Positions 35,108 through 44,893 of a DNA stretch of 64,000 nt are shown here, in pieces (within the stretch, counting starts at the first letter, position 1; every line of letters begins with the position of its first letter). Where the stretch lies: positions 28,384-92,383 of the forward strand of contig JBBTCO010000028.1 in the NCBI GenBank assembly GCA_038043185.1, written 5' to 3'. Made by a program: the position numbers and the translations under genes. The notes under the pieces are model-generated. The model was not told the DNA's origin. It searched no databases and saw nothing but the letters and a program-made list of their open reading frames with translations. Source of the DNA: UBA5009 sp038043185 (GTDB taxonomy: Bacteria; Bdellovibrionota; Bdellovibrionia; Bdellovibrionales; Bdellovibrionaceae).

Positions 35108-36489
35108 GATTTCCGTTTAGGTTTTCCTTTGCATTGTTGATCAACAGCTTTCTGAGCAGTGCTATTAACGAAGAAGTCTTTAATTTCTTTCCACAGACTT
35201 TGTTTCGCAACTGGTTTTGCCTGACAAGGTTTAATTTTTTCAAATTCATCATTAAATAATATTCGATGTAAGTTAATTCTTATAGTATCAAGATCCAATT
35301 GGGCGCGGACACGAGCCGTAGAAGCTTGGGTAATTGTATTCTGGGTAAGAAGGATATTTTGAAGATCCGTCAGGCCCAGAGAGTAATTATTAATTTGATC
35401 TTGAAGAACTTTATTCAAAGAAGCTTCGGCTTTTGCCGCTTGTTCCAGTTGCATTTTTGCTGCAGAAAGAACGCCGATATTGGATTCAACAATTTGCGCC
35501 TGTTCAACTTTGATTTCGGATCTTCTTAGTTCCAATTTTTTGATTTGAGTTTCTGCAAGCTCTAATGAGGGAAAATAACCTAAACCAAAATTAAATTGAT
35601 TTGATACGTTGACATTATTAAACGAAACACTGCGTCCATCAGGACTCATTGAACTTAAAGAACTATTGTTCATAAAGGCAAAAGCTTTGCTCCATTTTCC
35701 ATTTTTGCTGGCGGTGATAAGTTGTCCTATCTGTGCATATTCTGGCGATTTTTTTAAAGCGTAGGCCAGTGTTTCTTCATACGTTTTATCTTCAAAAGGT
35801 GAGGGCGGAATAGAAAAATCACCCAGTTCAAAGGATTTACTCAAGGGAAAAGCCATAAGTGCTCGTAAGCTTGATTTTTCTTTGGTCAACAAGGCATCAA
35901 CAACTGAAAGTTGGGCATAGGCTAATTGTGTTTGCCCTTGCGCTTGAGTTAAGTCGGTTCCTGAAGCAATTCCAAAATCAAAACGCATTTGAATGGTCTG
36001 TTGAATTTTCAATAAGTTTTGATATTGAGTATAGAGGACTTTTCGCAGCTCGCGGTCGGCAGACATAGTGGCAATAAGGGAATAAGCAGAAGCATAAAGA
36101 TTAAGTTCAAGTAAATAATAAGAGAACTTTTCTGCTTCAAAAATATATTTACTTTCATTGTAATTGAACCAATTGCTTGGCACCAAAAAAGGCAAAAGGA
36201 AGGAAACAGTTGAAAGAAAAAAACCATCCCCTTGAAAACTAAGAGCCACACCCAAATTCAAGGAGGGAAGTAAGTTCATGCGTTGTGTACTGACATTCAA
36301 CTTGGCCTGAGCAACCTGATTGAGTGACTGGAGTATGGAAAAATTTCGTTCAAGAAGATGCTCGCGTAAATTTTCTGGCGTAATCAATTCTGCGGGTGCG
36401 CCCGGAGTCGGTGTCCCGAGCTGGCTGGGTTGGGCAGCGATATTAAGAGAAAAACAAAATAGAACAATAAAGCTGAAATATTTTTTCAT
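35104..36489 (-). CDS. TolC-family outer-membrane protein (second)
   Basis: A 461-residue protein with a signal peptide (FIVLFCFSLNIAAQ). OEP-type repeats include LLERNFSILQSLNQVAQAKL, IQMRFDFGIASGTDLTQAQG and LQNILLTQNTITQASTAR. First gene of the TolC-TolC-barrel-lipoprotein operon. Presence of two TolC-like genes in tandem suggests a heteromeric or redundant export channel. Confidence 0.87.
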   Translation of the reverse strand: MKKYFSFIVLFCFSLNIAAQPSQLGTPTPGAPAELITPENLREHLLERNFSILQSLNQVAQAKLNVSTQRMNLLPSLNLGVALSFQGDGFFLSTVSFLLPFLVPSNWFNYNESKYIFEAEKFSYYLLELNLYASAYSLIATMSADRELRKVLYTQYQNLLKIQQTIQMRFDFGIASGTDLTQAQGQTQLAYAQLSVVDALLTKEKSSLRALMAFPLSKSFELGDFSIPPSPFEDKTYEETLAYALKKSPEYAQIGQLITASKNGKWSKAFAFMNNSSLSSMSPDGRSVSFNNVNVSNQFNFGLGYFPSLELAETQIKKLELRRSEIKVEQAQIVESNIGVLSAAKMQLEQAAKAEASLNKVLQDQINNYSLGLTDLQNILLTQNTITQASTARVRAQLDLDTIRINLHRILFNDEFEKIKPCQAKPVAKQSLWKEIKDFFVNSTAQKAVDQQCKGKPKRKS

Positions 36490-36723
36490 AATATGAACCT
36501 TTTCCCTCTGAATAGCTGCTCGTTATAAGGCACTATAAATAAATCAAAAGATAAGTAAAGGTAACTATCAAATTAGAATTTATTACAGAATAGCGCCCGA
36601 GATTGCGACGTTACGCAGCGCAGCGCTGACTAAGGACCAGTTAAGCACATTGTCGATCTTTCACTATGGTCCTTTGTCTTGCCCTTGCTTGCCCATGACA
36701 TTTTTATTTTCCACAATGATTCA

Positions 36724-37242
36724 GTGACATTAGATATACAACGACTGAAAAAAATTAAGATGTTAGTTCTTGATGTGGATGGAGTGCTAACCGACTGTCG
36801 CCTTTGGATGGATTCCAATGGTGAATGGAAAAGAATTTATTCTGTTCGCGATGGTGTTGGCATCAAGCGTTTGCTTGAACATGGCTATAAATTGGCCGTG
36901 ATTACTGGGGCTACAGCCATGGACGTGCGTGCTCGAGTGAAAATGCTTGGAATTAATTATCTTTACGAAGGGGCTTTAGACAAAGCTCCGTCCTTCGAAA
37001 AATTACAAAAAGAATCCGGATTTCAGCCCCATGAAATGGCCTACATCGGTGATGATATTTTTGATATTCCGCTGATTGAAGCTGTCGCTTTGGGAGCAAC
37101 CGTTCCCGAGGCCGTGGATGAAGTCAAAGAAGTAGCCCATTATATCACTGTTCGCCCGGGTGGAAATGGCGCGGTTCGCGAAGTTTGCGATTATATTTTT
37201 AAATACGGCGCTTATTCGAGTGAAGGGAAATCGGCTAAATGA
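36724..37242 (+). CDS. kdsC: Kdo-8-phosphate phosphatase
   Basis: HAD-type phosphatase, 172 residues from a GTG at 36724; upstream TTG (36679) gives a poorly conserved extension, so the start is uncertain. Motif I LVLDVDGVLTD, motif II VITGATAMDVRAR, motif III/IV AYIGDDIFDIPLIE and RPGGNGAVREVCDYI match KdsC. Removes the phosphate from Kdo-8-P in LPS core synthesis. First gene of the motor/Lpt/rpoN gene run; the next gene overlaps by 4 bp. Confidence 0.9.
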   Translation: MTLDIQRLKKIKMLVLDVDGVLTDCRLWMDSNGEWKRIYSVRDGVGIKRLLEHGYKLAVITGATAMDVRARVKMLGINYLYEGALDKAPSFEKLQKESGFQPHEMAYIGDDIFDIPLIEAVALGATVPEAVDEVKEVAHYITVRPGGNGAVREVCDYIFKYGAYSSEGKSAK

Positions 37243-37973
37243 TCAGTCGTGGAATTATTTTTATTTTATTTGTAATCAGCATTTTATTTTTGTCTCAACC
37301 GGGGCTGGCCAGTGATTCAGATCTGATCGAACTGCCCATGGATGAATTAGCCAAAGAATCTGTGACGCCGATATTTGACAAAAATCAATCCACAAAAAAT
37401 CGAAATATCATTACTGAAAAAAAAATTGATCTGAATGCTTTTTATGGATGGGCCTTAACAGAGCCGATTGCTAGCGTCAGTAAGCTTGGTTTGACCGTTT
37501 ATTATCACACCAGTGAGGACAGTGCTTGGGGTTTAATGTTAGCAAAAACCTTTGCCGGTGTTTCAAATTACGCCGAACAGTTGAAGAAACAGTACAACTT
37601 GGATTTTTCGCGAGCTCCGGCTCCAGAGTTAACTTTAATGGTGGATTATAATCTGAAGGCCTTTTACGGAAAAATGAGTTTAACCAAAAAAAATGTTCTT
37701 AATATGCATGTTTTGGGAACAGCAGCCGGGGGCTTGGTGAAATACCAACATAAATCCTATCCTGCTGTGGCTTTGGGTGTTGGACAGAAATTTTATTTTT
37801 CTAAGGCGTGGGCACTTCGTTTGGATTTGCGCGCCTTTGCTCATAATGCTCCAATTCCGTTTTTGGGAAATAATAAGTTGAAGGCGCCGAACCCGCCACC
37901 AAGCTATACGGATTTTGAAGAACGAATGAACTACATTTATGTGTTGGATGTTGGAATGAGCTATTTATTTTGA
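37239..37973 (+). CDS. Outer-membrane barrel protein, GltA/GltB-like (motor cluster 1)
   Basis: A 244-residue protein with signal peptide (IIFILFVISILFLSQPGLA). Barrel-type alternating strands, LKAFYGKMSLTKKNVLN, VGQKFYFSKAWALRLDLRAF and a C-terminal aromatic strand (DVGMSYLF), in the pattern of the TIGR04565 myxobacterial-type outer-membrane barrel family, which includes GltA/GltB of Myxococcus. ATGA overlap with kdsC and only 9 bp before a second barrel gene. Assignment as Glt-like rests mainly on neighbours. Confidence 0.7.
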   Translation: MISRGIIFILFVISILFLSQPGLASDSDLIELPMDELAKESVTPIFDKNQSTKNRNIITEKKIDLNAFYGWALTEPIASVSKLGLTVYYHTSEDSAWGLMLAKTFAGVSNYAEQLKKQYNLDFSRAPAPELTLMVDYNLKAFYGKMSLTKKNVLNMHVLGTAAGGLVKYQHKSYPAVALGVGQKFYFSKAWALRLDLRAFAHNAPIPFLGNNKLKAPNPPPSYTDFEERMNYIYVLDVGMSYLF

Positions 37974-37982
37974 GGTGATTAA

Positions 37983-38771
37983 GTGAATTTGCGATTAGAA
38001 ATTATTTTATCAAACCTACTTTTGCTGGCCATGTGGTCGCCGCTGGCTATGGCTCAAGACGTGGATACGGAAGAATTAAATATTATTGAATTGGAGTTGG
38101 AAAAAACAACAACGTCAAAACCCTCCGAAATTAAAAATGAAACTGTTATCAAGCCCGAAGTGAGTTCAGCAGGTGAGTTTTCTGAATTGGGAGGTCTAGC
38201 TCCATTCGCAGAAGTTTCAGTTATTCAAAAAAGATTTATGCCCAAAACAGGTCGTTTCCAATTTTTTACGGGACTTTCTTTGACAACAAATGACCCCTTT
38301 TACAACACCACGGGGCTGGCATTCAAAGGCAGTTATTTTTTAACTGAAGCGTGGGGAGTTGAGCTGAGCTATTTTATGATGAGCTCTTCGGAAGCTCGTT
38401 CGACTAAAGAACTTCTTGAAATTCAAAGCATTGGAACAGACAGTTTAGCTTACACTAAAAACTATTTGGGCTTGTCCATTCTGTATGTTCCTATTTATGG
38501 GAAAATGGCCATGTTCAATGAAAAAATTATTCCTTTTGATTTTTATTTTGGTTTAGGAACTGGCAATACAAAAACTCAAGCTAAAGACGGAGTGGGAACT
38601 CTTCATGTGTCGACAGGTCAAATCTTTGCTGTCACTAAAAGTTTTGCTTTACGTTGGGATTTTAGCTGGAATTTTTTCAGCGCCAAAGCGGTGAATGAAG
38701 ACGGCATGATTAACAACCTGTTTTTATCGTTGGGCGCTAGTTTCTTTTTTCCGGAGGCAAGTTACCGATGA
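37983..38771 (+). CDS. Second outer-membrane barrel protein, GltA/GltB-like (motor cluster 1)
   Basis: A 262-residue protein with a GTG start and GAGGTGATT upstream. Signal peptide ends AMAQD. Repeated barrel strands (FQFFTGLSLTTNDPFYNTTG, GSYFLTEAWGVELSYFMMSS, ILYVPIYGKMAMFN) and a C-terminal SLGASFFFPEASYR. The YxxVPIYGKM pattern recurs in the cluster 2 barrel (NWVPIYGKDS), supporting paralogy. The gene overlaps the following TPR gene by 4 bp. Confidence 0.72.
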   Translation: MNLRLEIILSNLLLLAMWSPLAMAQDVDTEELNIIELELEKTTTSKPSEIKNETVIKPEVSSAGEFSELGGLAPFAEVSVIQKRFMPKTGRFQFFTGLSLTTNDPFYNTTGLAFKGSYFLTEAWGVELSYFMMSSSEARSTKELLEIQSIGTDSLAYTKNYLGLSILYVPIYGKMAMFNEKIIPFDFYFGLGTGNTKTQAKDGVGTLHVSTGQIFAVTKSFALRWDFSWNFFSAKAVNEDGMINNLFLSLGASFFFPEASYR

Positions 38772-40384
38772 GACTTCAATTGATTTCGAAATTGAAAAAA
38801 AATGGATTTTTAAAGCTCGGGTTAACAAGCTTGTTGGCGAGCGTCTTTGCTTTTTCTGCAGCAGAAGCAAAGAGAAAAACACTTCCTAAAAAGAAATCCA
38901 GTGTGTCCCGAGCCAGTGAGGCCAATCCAAAATTAGCTGCTCTTCGTCAACAGTTATCGCAGGCACTGACGATGGCGAAATCGGGTCAGTATCAGCAAGC
39001 AGCCACCGCTTTATTCAATTTAGCTCGACGATCAGAGTTGGAATCGGAAAAAGCTCAGATTAAATACATATTGGGTTTAATGCTTATGGAGCTGCATTTA
39101 AACCAAGTGGCGGCATTTCAATTTGTCGAAGTTATTCGTTTGGAAAATCCAAAATACACGAAGCTAGCAATTGAAAAACTTTCCACAGTTGCGGATGGAT
39201 TAGGTGACGATACTTTATTAAACTATGCGATTTCAAGAATCGATGTGAATAACATCCCAACATCAGGCCGCGATATGATTCATTTTCGTATCGGTGAAAT
39301 TAAATTAAAAAATAAAAAACTTGAAGAAGCTATTCAGAATTTTTCCAAAGTTCAATTGGGAAGCAGCTATTACAATCAGGCGCTCTTTAATAGAGGTTTG
39401 GCTGAACTCGAATTAAATCGGATTGATAATTCTATAAAGAGTTTCCAACAGCTGTTAAATTTAAGAAGTAAAATTGGAATCACAGACACCAACCGCGTTG
39501 CCGCCCAGATCGCGATCGCCCGAGCCCTTTACCAAAAACAAGATTGGGATGCTGCTATTGAAGCTTACTCGCAAATTCCACGAGATCACTTTTTATGGCA
39601 CCAAGCTTTGTTCGAACAAACCTGGGCGATGTTGCGATCAGCTCGTTTCCGTTCATCCTTAAGTAATCTTCAATCTTTGCATTCGACCTATTATGAAGAC
39701 TTTTATATTCCAGAGTCTCTTTTACTACGATCGATTGTTTATCTTTATATTTGTAAATATGACGAAATGGAAAAAGTGTTAACACTTTTTGAAAAATCAT
39801 ATTCTCCGGTAAAAACAAAAATAAACTCATTTTTGAATAACAATACTGATCCGATAAGTTTTTATAATGAAATTGAAAAAGCGCAAACGATAAAAAAAGG
39901 CGAGGAACTTAAAACCCCGGCGCGATTGCCCTATATGGTCCTTAAAAATATTTCTGATGAAGGTGATGTTCGCCGATCATTAGGGTACATGCGGCGACTG
40001 ACTGAAGAAAAACAAATGATCGAAGGACAGAGTGGACTAAAAAGTTCGAGCATAGGGCAGTACGCTTTGAAGGTTATTGGGACAAGGTTGAAAAATACCA
40101 AATTAACTATTGGGGATATTGTCAAAGCCCATTTGCAAAATATGCAATCCGAACTAAAAGATCTTTTCGAGCAAGCTTCCTTTACTCGTTATGAAATGAT
40201 TAACGGTAAAAAAGAAAGTTTAAAGAAAAGAATTGTCGGTAAAAATTTACCAACTCCGATCGATGAAAAAATTGATCGTGATTTTTATGTCGAAAATGGT
40301 TTTGAATATTATCCTTTTCAAGGCGAGTACTGGTTAGATGAAATTGGAAACTATCATTATCTAGGTCAGCAAAATTGTGAATAA
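38768..40384 (+). CDS. Periplasmic TPR protein, GltC-like (motor cluster 1)
   Basis: A 538-residue protein with GGAGG upstream and a signal peptide (LKLGLTSLLASVFAFSAAEA). Several TPR units (about residues 70-330) end in a helical region. The C-terminus reads EYWLDEIGNYHYLGQQNC and is strikingly conserved in the cluster 2 counterpart (EEWLDEIGTHVFIGDSEC), marking the two as paralogues. GltC in Myxococcus is a periplasmic TPR protein of the gliding complex. Function as scaffold inferred. Confidence 0.72.
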   Translation: MRLQLISKLKKNGFLKLGLTSLLASVFAFSAAEAKRKTLPKKKSSVSRASEANPKLAALRQQLSQALTMAKSGQYQQAATALFNLARRSELESEKAQIKYILGLMLMELHLNQVAAFQFVEVIRLENPKYTKLAIEKLSTVADGLGDDTLLNYAISRIDVNNIPTSGRDMIHFRIGEIKLKNKKLEEAIQNFSKVQLGSSYYNQALFNRGLAELELNRIDNSIKSFQQLLNLRSKIGITDTNRVAAQIAIARALYQKQDWDAAIEAYSQIPRDHFLWHQALFEQTWAMLRSARFRSSLSNLQSLHSTYYEDFYIPESLLLRSIVYLYICKYDEMEKVLTLFEKSYSPVKTKINSFLNNNTDPISFYNEIEKAQTIKKGEELKTPARLPYMVLKNISDEGDVRRSLGYMRRLTEEKQMIEGQSGLKSSSIGQYALKVIGTRLKNTKLTIGDIVKAHLQNMQSELKDLFEQASFTRYEMINGKKESLKKRIVGKNLPTPIDEKIDRDFYVENGFEYYPFQGEYWLDEIGNYHYLGQQNCE

Positions 40385-40406
40385 TGAAAGTGCAGGGAGC
40401 TTGGTC

Positions 40407-43400
40407 ATGCAAGACTGTGAATTAATAAATAGAAATGGGCAAATGCGGTCAAAATGGACTGCGCTGGTGACCATTTTTATTTGCGCCGGATTATTGTCAT
40501 CAGTCGTTGAGGCTAAGCAGAAGAAAAAAACAAAATCGCCAAAAAAAACAGTCGGTCAACTTTTATCACAAGTGGCCAAAGCAGATCGCGGCAGTCAACT
40601 GAGTTCCGAAAAAAGCAAAACAACTTTACCAGGTTCGCAATTAAAATTTCAAAAATCAAAAAGCGAATACAATCTGGAGCAAGTTAAGCCACCGCGAACC
40701 TCGGAAATTCTAGTTGCCCCAGATCAAGCTCAAGGTGGGCTTGCTGAATACGAAAGAATTCTGGATCAACAAATGGCCGAGCTTTATAAACTAACTAAAA
40801 AATTTAAGGAAAGTTCAAATAGTGGTGAGTATTGGCTGCGTCTTGCTGAATTGTATGTCGAAAAAGCCATGCTGATTGATGGCCGAAAGCAAGAAGAGTT
40901 TGATCGCAAACTTACCGAATTCAATGAGGGGAAAACTAAAAAGAAACCAAAGCTAAACTTAGCCGACGCCCGTGTCTATAATAAAAAAGCGATTCAGCTT
41001 TACGAGTGGTTTCAAAAAGATTTCCCCTCGGATTCAAAAATGCCTCAGGCACTCTATTTTCTGGGATACAACTATTTTGAGTTGGGCGACGTAAAAAAAG
41101 GTACTGATTTTTATCTGCGATTAAATAAAAATTATCCAACAAGTCCATTTGTCGGCGAATCCAAATTTGCGCTGGGTGAATATTATTTCGAAAATGAAAA
41201 ATGGGCGAAGGCCTACGAGGAATACTCGCGCCTAATTAAAGATAAAAGGCATCAGATGCATCCTTTTGCTACTTACAAAGGGGCTTGGTGTCTTTATCGT
41301 CTTGGGAAATATAAAGAAGCTTTGAAGTATATGGAGTACATGATCAAAACGGCCCGTGCGGATGCCGTCGATCGTGCCGAAGGACGACGAATAGTTAATA
41401 AAAATAAACTTGAAGCTGAAGCGCTCCGGGATATCGTTGCTTTTTACGCAGCGGTTGGTGATACAGAAAAAGCCCCAGAATACTTTCGTAAATTGATCGG
41501 TAAAGATGAATGGTCTTATGTCGAAAAACTAGCTTATTACACGATGGATAACGGAAGCAAAGAAAGTGCACAGGATTTATTTAAACTTCTTATTTCTAAA
41601 AATCCCACTGGACCTAAAGCTTTTGAATATCAATATCAGATTGTGCAAAGTAATTTTTATTCTAAAAATTCCCCCCGATTTCGTGAAGAGCTAACGCGTT
41701 GGATTCGTGATTATGGAGTGAGCAGTCAATGGGCTGCCAGCAATCAAGCGAATCAGGATTTATTGAGTAACTCTTACAAGTTGCGTGAGCAGACTTTAAG
41801 AAACTGGATTTTACAGCAACATCAAACTGCGCAGAATTCTCGGACGAAAAATTCGCAAATGGTTACCAACGACGGATATAAACTTTATTTACAAGAATTT
41901 CCGACCTCGCAGGTTACCGCTGATATGCATTTTTATCATGGCGAGCTTTTGTATGATATGGGTCTCTTCGATGAGGCGGGACTTGAATACAAGTGGGTGG
42001 TTGATAATGCCAGCCAAAGTAAATTTGCCGACAAAGCAGCGCAAAATCTTTTACATTCTGTAGAAAAAAGTTTGCCTAAAGATGAAGAAATGTTGAATCG
42101 CATAGGTAAAAGCACAGAGCCAATTCCTTTGGATGCCAAAGCCGAACGATTTGTTCTATCGGCAAGAAGTTATTTAGAAAAATTTCCGCAATCCGCCAAA
42201 GCTCAAGAAATTCAATTTCGAATGGGGCGATTGTATTACCAAAATAATCAATTTGGCGAAGCTAAAAAAATATTCGAAGATATTATAAAAAAAGGTCCAA
42301 AATCGAAATTTACAGAGTATTCGGCAAATCTAATTCTGGATATTTACAGCTTGCAAAAGGACTACGTCGGTTTAGAAAAAGCAGGTACGGAAATTCTGGC
42401 AAGCCCTACTATTATGGGGACGAAGGCTGGTGAAGAGATCAGATCAGTCCTTGAAAAATCCAGTTTCAAAAAAGCCCAAGATCTTGAAGTTGGCAAAAAA
42501 TACATTGAAAGTGCGACTCAGTTTGAAGCTTTTGCTCATCAAAATCCAAATTCAAATTTAGCATCGGTCGCTTTGTTCAATGCGGGCGTGAATTATGAAC
42601 GTGCGGGTCAAAATGATAAAGCCGTGAGCGCTTATCAAAGAGTTTTGCGCTCGAAAGACAAAGAACTGCACGAGAAATCAAAAAGACTATTAGCTAAGCT
42701 TTATCAAGATGCTGGCTTATTTGACGAATCAGCAAGACTTTATAAAGAATCCGCGGATGACGATTCAAAAGATCCGCTTGCTGCTAATTATATTTTTAAT
42801 GCTGCGGTCATGTATGAAGCGCTTGGAAAAAATCAAGAGGCTTTAAAGAATTATAATTTATTTTTAGAAAAATCAAAAAAGAACAGTGATAAAAAAGAAG
42901 TTTATTTTACTATGGCTCAGATTTATCGCAAAACAGATCAGCGTTTGAAAGCTGTTGAAAAATACAAAGAGTACTTAGAATCGAATCCTGCGGACGAAGA
43001 CAATGTGGTTGAAGCCCATTTTCGCCTTGCCGAGCTTGTTCGGAAGAGCGATGAAGCTAAAGAGTGGAAAGAAAAAACCGTACGTGTGCAAAAAAGATTG
43101 TCTCAAAGAAAAAAATCTGTGGGAGTCCATTTTGCGGCGCAGGTGCGCTTGGAGCAAGCTCAAGAGAGTTTTAAAAGCTATCGGAGTGCCAGTATTTCTT
43201 CAGATGCGAAAAAGCAGAAAAAAAGTTTGGACCATAAACTTGAGCTTTTAAATCAAGTAACGAAGGATTTAAGTGAAGTCATCAAGTTGGATAGCGCCGA
43301 AGAAATTGTAAGTGCTTTGAGTCTTGTGGGCGAAGCGAATCTTCACATGGCTCATGTTATTTTGGCGGCGCCGATTCCAAAGGGCCTAACGGCAACCGAG

Positions 43401-43622
43401 GAAAAACAATACCGCGAGGGAATCACTAAATTTTCTGAGCCCTTCAATCTTAAGGCTAAAGAGAGTTTTAAATTGGCGGTTGATCGTGGTTTGGAATTGG
43501 AAGTGTACAATTCGGGATTTCAAAGCGCTTATGATTACATGTCGAAATCTGATCCGAAAACTTATTATTCTTACGGCGAGTATGGGCAAGACTCGCGTTT
43601 TGTAAATTGGATAGGTCTTTGA
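40407..43622 (+). CDS. Large periplasmic TPR protein, GltD/AgmU-like (motor cluster 1)
   Basis: A 1071-residue protein. The start at 40407 is chosen for GGGAG at 7 nt; an earlier in-frame codon at 40377 lacks a site. The N-terminal signal (WTALVTIFICAGLLSSVVEA) is followed by a basic Lys-rich stretch. At least ten TPR units cover 130-900 (LYFLGYNYFELGDVKKGTDF; NAGVNYERAGQNDKAVSAY). A C-terminal GLTATEEKQYREGI motif is echoed in the cluster 2 homologue. AgmU/GltD is the large periplasmic TPR protein of the Myxococcus gliding apparatus. Confidence 0.75.
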   Translation: MQDCELINRNGQMRSKWTALVTIFICAGLLSSVVEAKQKKKTKSPKKTVGQLLSQVAKADRGSQLSSEKSKTTLPGSQLKFQKSKSEYNLEQVKPPRTSEILVAPDQAQGGLAEYERILDQQMAELYKLTKKFKESSNSGEYWLRLAELYVEKAMLIDGRKQEEFDRKLTEFNEGKTKKKPKLNLADARVYNKKAIQLYEWFQKDFPSDSKMPQALYFLGYNYFELGDVKKGTDFYLRLNKNYPTSPFVGESKFALGEYYFENEKWAKAYEEYSRLIKDKRHQMHPFATYKGAWCLYRLGKYKEALKYMEYMIKTARADAVDRAEGRRIVNKNKLEAEALRDIVAFYAAVGDTEKAPEYFRKLIGKDEWSYVEKLAYYTMDNGSKESAQDLFKLLISKNPTGPKAFEYQYQIVQSNFYSKNSPRFREELTRWIRDYGVSSQWAASNQANQDLLSNSYKLREQTLRNWILQQHQTAQNSRTKNSQMVTNDGYKLYLQEFPTSQVTADMHFYHGELLYDMGLFDEAGLEYKWVVDNASQSKFADKAAQNLLHSVEKSLPKDEEMLNRIGKSTEPIPLDAKAERFVLSARSYLEKFPQSAKAQEIQFRMGRLYYQNNQFGEAKKIFEDIIKKGPKSKFTEYSANLILDIYSLQKDYVGLEKAGTEILASPTIMGTKAGEEIRSVLEKSSFKKAQDLEVGKKYIESATQFEAFAHQNPNSNLASVALFNAGVNYERAGQNDKAVSAYQRVLRSKDKELHEKSKRLLAKLYQDAGLFDESARLYKESADDDSKDPLAANYIFNAAVMYEALGKNQEALKNYNLFLEKSKKNSDKKEVYFTMAQIYRKTDQRLKAVEKYKEYLESNPADEDNVVEAHFRLAELVRKSDEAKEWKEKTVRVQKRLSQRKKSVGVHFAAQVRLEQAQESFKSYRSASISSDAKKQKKSLDHKLELLNQVTKDLSEVIKLDSAEEIVSALSLVGEANLHMAHVILAAPIPKGLTATEEKQYREGITKFSEPFNLKAKESFKLAVDRGLELEVYNSGFQSAYDYMSKSDPKTYYSYGEYGQDSRFVNWIGL

Positions 43623-44545
43623 TGAAACATAATATGTTCAACGCAAAAATTTTATTTTCAGTTTGGGCCATTTGTGTGTTCTCAAGTTGTTCTTCAACGA
43701 ATGAGAAATCGACTAAAGCTCAAGGGACTTCTGTAACGCCGACCACAAACCCATCAGAAGCAGCTGCTGATGAAAGTCTGTTACAAGACACTTTGTCGCA
43801 AGCAAATACGAGTAATCCTTCTGTGAACGAAGAGATGTATAAAGAGACTTCGCAATTGTCAGGAAAAGTTCAAACAGGTTCGATCTATTGGACCTTAAAT
43901 GAAGCCATCAAATCGCAAAGTGATGATCTGATCATGAAAGAGGCCAGTCAGATCCTGTTAAAAACTCCTGGTGACTTGCGGGCTCTTAATGCAATGGCGA
44001 TGTCGTCTTATCGCAAAGGGCGTTACTCTTTATCTCGCTATTTGCTAAATAAAGCGAAACAACTTCATCCAAATTCAGCTGAAGTTTATTCTAATTTAGG
44101 TGTTGTTGATTTGGCAGTTGGCGATAAACGCTCGGCTATCCTCAATTTCAAAAAAGCCATTCAGTTGAACTCAGATGATTCGGTCGCGGCCGCAAATATT
44201 GGATCTTTGTATGTGCGGGAAAGAGATTACAGTAAGGCTTGGGTGGCACTCGAGATTTCGTATCGAAAAGGTCTACGTGATCCGAAAGTGCTTAATAATT
44301 ACGCGATTGCCTTAGCTGCGAATGGAAAATACGATAAAGCGAATGAAATTTATGATGAGGCCCTGCGATTGCAGCCATCAAGTAAGGAAATTCTTTTTAA
44401 TTCGGCAGTTCTTTTGATCGAACAAATGAAAAAATACAACGAAGGTCTAGACCGGATTCAAAAATTAAAATTTACTGGTGGGCCAGCAGATTCCAAAAAC
44501 AAAATTATTGCGTTGGAAAATAAGGCTAAAGCTGGTTTAAAATAA
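43622..44545 (+). CDS. TPR lipoprotein, GltE/AglT-like (motor cluster 1)
   Basis: A 307-residue protein from the ATG at 43622, overlapping the preceding stop by one base. Signal with lipobox VFSSC. Four to five TPRs (LNAMAMSSYRKGRYSLSRYL; YSNLGVVDLAVGDKRSAILN; NNYAIALAANGKYDKANEIY). Matches GltE/AglT, the outer-membrane-anchored TPR lipoprotein of gliding machines. No counterpart exists in cluster 2. Confidence 0.75.
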   Translation: MKHNMFNAKILFSVWAICVFSSCSSTNEKSTKAQGTSVTPTTNPSEAAADESLLQDTLSQANTSNPSVNEEMYKETSQLSGKVQTGSIYWTLNEAIKSQSDDLIMKEASQILLKTPGDLRALNAMAMSSYRKGRYSLSRYLLNKAKQLHPNSAEVYSNLGVVDLAVGDKRSAILNFKKAIQLNSDDSVAAANIGSLYVRERDYSKAWVALEISYRKGLRDPKVLNNYAIALAANGKYDKANEIYDEALRLQPSSKEILFNSAVLLIEQMKKYNEGLDRIQKLKFTGGPADSKNKIIALENKAKAGLK

Positions 44546-44566
44546 GTGACAGGGGTCGAGTGTAAA

Positions 44567-44893
44567 ATGGTGCAAAGTAGGGTCCAAAAATTGAGGTTGC
44601 TGATTTTTCTTCTGTTTTTTATAACAGGGAGTAGTTTCGCGCAAAATCAGGATGCGGCAAAAACAAATTCTTTAAAACCCACTACAGCCTCACCCAATAA
44701 AATTAAACCGAGTAAAGCCATGTTAAATTTTGAAGACGAGCTCGTCGAAGGCACTGCGCAGAAGCCAGAACTCTTTTATCTTTTTCAGAAAAAAAACTTC
44801 AATTATAAACGACTTATTAAATTGCGAGAAAATTTTCTGCCAGAGATGAAAAAAACAACTGAAGATATTCAACGTGTACGGAGTACGAATTGA
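44567..44893 (+). CDS. Small periplasmic protein, GltF-like (motor cluster 1)
   Basis: 108 residues from the ATG at 44567; an upstream GTG at 44546 would add seven residues. Signal segment LLIFLLFFITGSSFA. The mature part has the box MLNFEDELVEGTAQKPELFY, shared with VLDFEGEVIEGERRRPDLFL of the cluster 2 protein. Position between GltE- and GltG-like genes matches Myxococcus gltF. The stop overlaps the next TTG start. Confidence 0.65.
   Translation: MVQSRVQKLRLLIFLLFFITGSSFAQNQDAAKTNSLKPTTASPNKIKPSKAMLNFEDELVEGTAQKPELFYLFQKKNFNYKRLIKLRENFLPEMKKTTEDIQRVRSTN

Noticed and set aside
36629..36674. AAGGACCA/TGGTCCTT inverted repeat upstream of kdsC
   Set aside because: Eight-base arms 28 or more bases apart in a divergent promoter region; too weak to call as an operator or terminator.
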